This document shows, in pieces, positions 3,018 through 5,884 of a stretch of DNA of 5,884 nucleotides. This DNA comes from an uncultured Ruminococcus sp. (GTDB lineage Bacteria > Bacillota > Clostridia > Oscillospirales > Ruminococcaceae), in the NCBI GenBank assembly GCA_900553675.1, contig USEH01000143.1:1-5884 (forward strand). Reading direction: 5' to 3'. Under the pieces are notes generated by a model, which searched no databases, had not been told where the DNA came from, and was given only the letters and a program-made list of their open reading frames with translations. The position numbers and the translations under genes were made by a program. The number at the start of each line of letters is the position of its first letter. The first letter of the stretch is position 1.

Positions 3018-5884
3018 TTCAGTCTGACCTCAATTCCATGTGCAAGCCTATATGAATATATGTAGCATGACTTCACCGGCTTGTCAAGCAGAATGTCGAA
3101 AGCGGCTTTATATAGCGTTAGCTGTGGGCTGTATCTGTCCTTAAGAGCTTCTAAGCTGCTCACCCTGTCGGTTTTGTAATCAACGATAACATAGCCGTCC
3201 GGCTCTTCAAATATGCAGTCGGCGATTCCCTGAAGCATACCTTCGGTTCCCGAATACGCCTTTTTAAGCTCTTCGTCAAGAGATATATCGTCGAACCGCA
3301 CAATAAAGCTCTTTTCCCGCAGGACATTGGGGCTTTGGCTCATCCTTTTATATATCTCGCTATCAAAGAAGGCTTTAAGGCTGCCTCGACTGATGGAATC
3401 TGCTTCCTTTACCGTGAAAGCTCCCATCTTGGCAAGCCTTGATATCTCCCCTTCAAGCTCCTGTGCCGCAGAGCCGTAATCGGCAAGCTGCATAAACCTG
3501 TGCATTACAGTTCCCTTCTGCGCAGCGGTAAGCTCGCCCATGGTATCGTCCAGCCGTGGAACCTTTGGGAAGAAGGTCAGCGGGTCGTCGTTTACAAGCT
3601 CGGAGACGGATATCTTTGCCTCACGCGTGCATAGATTTGGGTCGTTTTTGTATTCAAAGCTTTTCAGGATGCGTTGGGTAAGCTCTTTGTTTTCGCTGAC
3701 CTCGGTGCGCTCCGGCTCGGATACTGCTCTGCCCGACGGCGGCAAAGGCTGGCTGACAATAATCTTAGGCGAAAGCTCGGTCGGGTCGGCATAGGCAGAA
3801 TCGGGCAGAGATTTTCTTAAGCAATCCATCTGCGGGTGCTTCATCAGAGCCATCAGCATCCAGTCCTGCGCGCAGACTGCCCTTTTTGAAAGCGACGGCG
3901 GCACTATATGCCCCGATATCTCGCCGGAGTACTCCGCAACCCGCTCGGCGGTGCTGTCATTTATGTCCAAAGCAACAAACAGCTTCTCCTTAGCCCTTGT
4001 GCAGGCGACGTACAAAAGCCGCAGCTCCTCGGACAGCAGCTCCGAAGCATTCTTTTCCGCGATATAATCCCAGAAGATGGTAGAGCGCTTTGTCAGCGAT
4101 TTGTAGTCAAGAAAGCTCAGCCCCGCTCCGTAAGATGAGTTGAGCATAAGGCGCGAAAGGATATCGGTCTTATTGAATCTCTTTGAAAGCTGACAGACAA
4201 ACACAAACGGGTATTCAAGACCCTTTGATTTGTGGATGGTCTTGACATTCACAGCGTCTTCGGATTCCGTAACAACCATCGCCTCGGCGAAATCTCCCCC
4301 GCTTTTGGTTATGTACTCGATATAGCGCAGAAATCCCGCAGCTCCGTCGTTTGAGGAGCTTTCGTAGGTTTTAGCGTATTCCAGGAGAAGATAAAGGTTT
4401 GCACACTTCTGTTTTGCGTCCTCATACGCCGCTGCCATCGCAAAAATATCGGTTATATCATATATCTTCTTGATAAATCTGGTAAGAGGAAGCCGTGCCG
4501 AATATATTTTCAGCCGCTTTATAAGCTCGATTGCGGATTTGCTCTTTTCACATAGCGCGCTTCCGTCGTTTCTCGCAGACACGGCAAGCATATTTTTATA
4601 CAGGCGGGATTTTTTGTCCACCAGCTTTATTTCGGCGATATCGTCATCCGAAAAAGCCATTATCGGCGACAGCATAACCCCTGCCAGCGGGATATCCCTC
4701 ATCGGGCTTACGGTGACGGTAAGAAGATTCAGCATGAGCGATATCTCCCGCGAGCCGAGATATCCCGAAAGCCCGCTGGAAAGTATCTTAAGCCCCTCCA
4801 CTGAAAACGCCTGATTAAGCGCGTCGGTGGAAACGTTGTTTCTTGTTAGAATGCAGAAATCACCCGGGCGGCAGGGTCTTTGAATCCCACCCTCGGTGAC
4901 AGTCACTCTATCATCTATCATCCTGCGGATTTTGCGGGCAATTGCACTGAATTCGTCCGGAATCTCGCCGCTTTCATCCTCGGTCGAGGTATTAACGGCA
5001 ATAATTTCACAGGGGGCGTCCTCACCCTGATAGCTTGCGCCCAAGGCAAGCTCCTCCGACTTGGTATAGCTGACCTCTCCCAGCTCGGTGGTCATAAGTG
5101 AAGAAAAGATATAGTTTGAAAAGTCGAGAACGCTTGCGCGGCTTCTGAAATTGCGGGTTAAAAGAATCTCGCGAACGTCGCTGTCCTCGCTTTGCCCCTG
5201 CGCCCTTGTGTTCATGAATATTGCGGGATTTGCCTGACGGAAACGGTAAATCGCCTGCTTAACGTCTCCGACGCAGAAAACATTCGAGCCTATTCCCGAC
5301 ATATCCTCGCTGTTTGAAACCGCCTTGAATATGACCTCCTGCAAATTGTTGACATCCTGAAACTCGTCTATCAATATAAGTCCGTAGCGATGTGAATCGA
5401 TTATCTCCTGAGCAAGAGGGGTTCGCGTAAGTCTGCCGTCCGAATCGCAGCTTACAAGCAGATTTACCGTTAAAAGCTCGGTATCGGCAAAGTCAACCGC
5501 GTTGCGCTCGATTTTTACCCGCATTACCTCCTTTTCAAGCTCGTCCGTAAGCTGAACAAGCCGCGAAAAGCTGTTCTTTACAAGGACAGCGTCCTGCCCG
5601 GCGGCTTCGCGGGTGTATTTGCAGCAGTCGGCTATATCAAGTGCCTTCTTTTTAAGGCGGTTATAGCAGGTCTTTGCAGACTCGTAAAGTGAGTTTTCCT
5701 CCTCGCCGGAGCCAAGCTTTTCGGCTTTTGTCTGCCTTGCGCCCCTTAAATCCTCCCACGATAGATTGCAAAACAGGCTTCGGCAGCCGTCGTAATCATT
5801 CACCTGCGGCGACTGCGACAGCGTGAGGGCGTACTCGCAGTTTTTCAGGAATATTTCCTTTGCGGCGTAGTGATATTCAAGACC
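3014..5884 (-). CDS. addA: ATP-dependent helicase/nuclease subunit A (AddA), N-terminus beyond the window
   Basis: This is the larger subunit of the AddAB helicase-nuclease, which resects double-strand breaks for RecA-dependent repair. The frame stays open to the right edge, 27 codons beyond the GTG at 5803, so that GTG is not a real start; roughly 275 N-terminal residues with the Walker A motif are missing compared with a usual length of about 1,200. Counting from the GTG, UvrD/SF1 motifs appear in order: motif II LILIDEFQD (142-150), motif III VGDVKQAIYRFRQA (178-191), motif IV LTRNFRS (215-221), motif V with KTIHKSKGLEYP (521-532) and motif VI LRLLYVACTRAKE (594-606). The C-terminal RecB-like nuclease domain is intact: His768 in GTVMHRF, Asp862 in GIADCIF, Asp875-Tyr-Lys877 in IVDYKTD, and Gln894/Tyr898 in QLTLY. 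AddA therefore looks nuclease-active. addB would normally lie just upstream, off the window. The gene ends in TGA, overlapping the next gene. Confidence 0.96.
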   Translation of the reverse strand, partial: GLEYHYAAKEIFLKNCEYALTLSQSPQVNDYDGCRSLFCNLSWEDLRGARQTKAEKLGSGEEENSLYESAKTCYNRLKKKALDIADCCKYTREAAGQDAVLVKNSFSRLVQLTDELEKEVMRVKIERNAVDFADTELLTVNLLVSCDSDGRLTRTPLAQEIIDSHRYGLILIDEFQDVNNLQEVIFKAVSNSEDMSGIGSNVFCVGDVKQAIYRFRQANPAIFMNTRAQGQSEDSDVREILLTRNFRSRASVLDFSNYIFSSLMTTELGEVSYTKSEELALGASYQGEDAPCEIIAVNTSTEDESGEIPDEFSAIARKIRRMIDDRVTVTEGGIQRPCRPGDFCILTRNNVSTDALNQAFSVEGLKILSSGLSGYLGSREISLMLNLLTVTVSPMRDIPLAGVMLSPIMAFSDDDIAEIKLVDKKSRLYKNMLAVSARNDGSALCEKSKSAIELIKRLKIYSARLPLTRFIKKIYDITDIFAMAAAYEDAKQKCANLYLLLEYAKTYESSSNDGAAGFLRYIEYITKSGGDFAEAMVVTESEDAVNVKTIHKSKGLEYPFVFVCQLSKRFNKTDILSRLMLNSSYGAGLSFLDYKSLTKRSTIFWDYIAEKNASELLSEELRLLYVACTRAKEKLFVALDINDSTAERVAEYSGEISGHIVPPSLSKRAVCAQDWMLMALMKHPQMDCLRKSLPDSAYADPTELSPKIIVSQPLPPSGRAVSEPERTEVSENKELTQRILKSFEYKNDPNLCTREAKISVSELVNDDPLTFFPKVPRLDDTMGELTAAQKGTVMHRFMQLADYGSAAQELEGEISRLAKMGAFTVKEADSISRGSLKAFFDSEIYKRMSQSPNVLREKSFIVRFDDISLDEELKKAYSGTEGMLQGIADCIFEEPDGYVIVDYKTDRVSSLEALKDRYSPQLTLYKAAFDILLDKPVKSCYIYSYRLAHGIEVRLN

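Noticed and set aside
5801..5803. GTG as start of addA
   Set aside because: The frame is open upstream to the window edge with AddA-like sequence, and the Walker A region is not yet reached, so this is an internal valine codon.
1..5884. tRNA, rRNA, CRISPR arrays or insertion sequences
   Set aside because: No cloverleaf, no regularly spaced repeats and no transposase or recombinase frame were seen.

Overview
All genes in this window lie on the minus strand and are read from right to left. The window suggests a low-to-mid GC Clostridia-type Firmicute, probably an Oscillospiraceae/Ruminococcaceae-like gut anaerobe. The reasons are an AddA-type (not RecB-type) helicase-nuclease, strong GGAGG ribosome binding sites, near-consensus sigma-A promoters with 17-nt spacers, an infC-type leader attenuator, and a secreted cysteine protease with a SpeB-like pro-domain. 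Genus cannot be set from this sequence.

Right part (5884-2637): most of addA, entering from beyond the right edge, followed with a 4-nt overlap by a small membrane-anchored TPR protein. Middle (2636-2469): an AT-rich gap with a consensus-like promoter, an inverted repeat in the 5' leader and a strong ribosome binding site. Then (2468-262) comes a three-gene cluster: a C39/papain-like cysteine protease with a SpeB/Spi-like pro-domain, whose signal-peptide start is separated from the body by one in-frame TAG; a short membrane protein; and a larger membrane-anchored protein. The last protein carries a stand-alone domain resembling the protease's pro-domain. The two membrane proteins share their N-terminus and their ribosome binding region, so they look like a tandem duplication with one copy truncated. 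The layout recalls speB-spi, where a separate protein resembling the pro-peptide inhibits the protease; inhibition here is inference.

Left part (261-1): a consensus promoter (TTGACA-17 nt-TATAAT), a leader of about 160 nt, an intrinsic terminator that can be replaced by an alternative 10-bp helix with an upstream segment, a GGAGGTG ribosome binding site, and the first ten codons of what is most likely infC (IF-3) with an AUU start. This fits the L20-controlled infC-rpmI-rplT leader of Firmicutes. The downstream genes are outside the window.

The most interesting points are the protease/pro-domain paralogue cluster, the amber codon inside the protease signal peptide, and the attenuator with two mutually exclusive helices.
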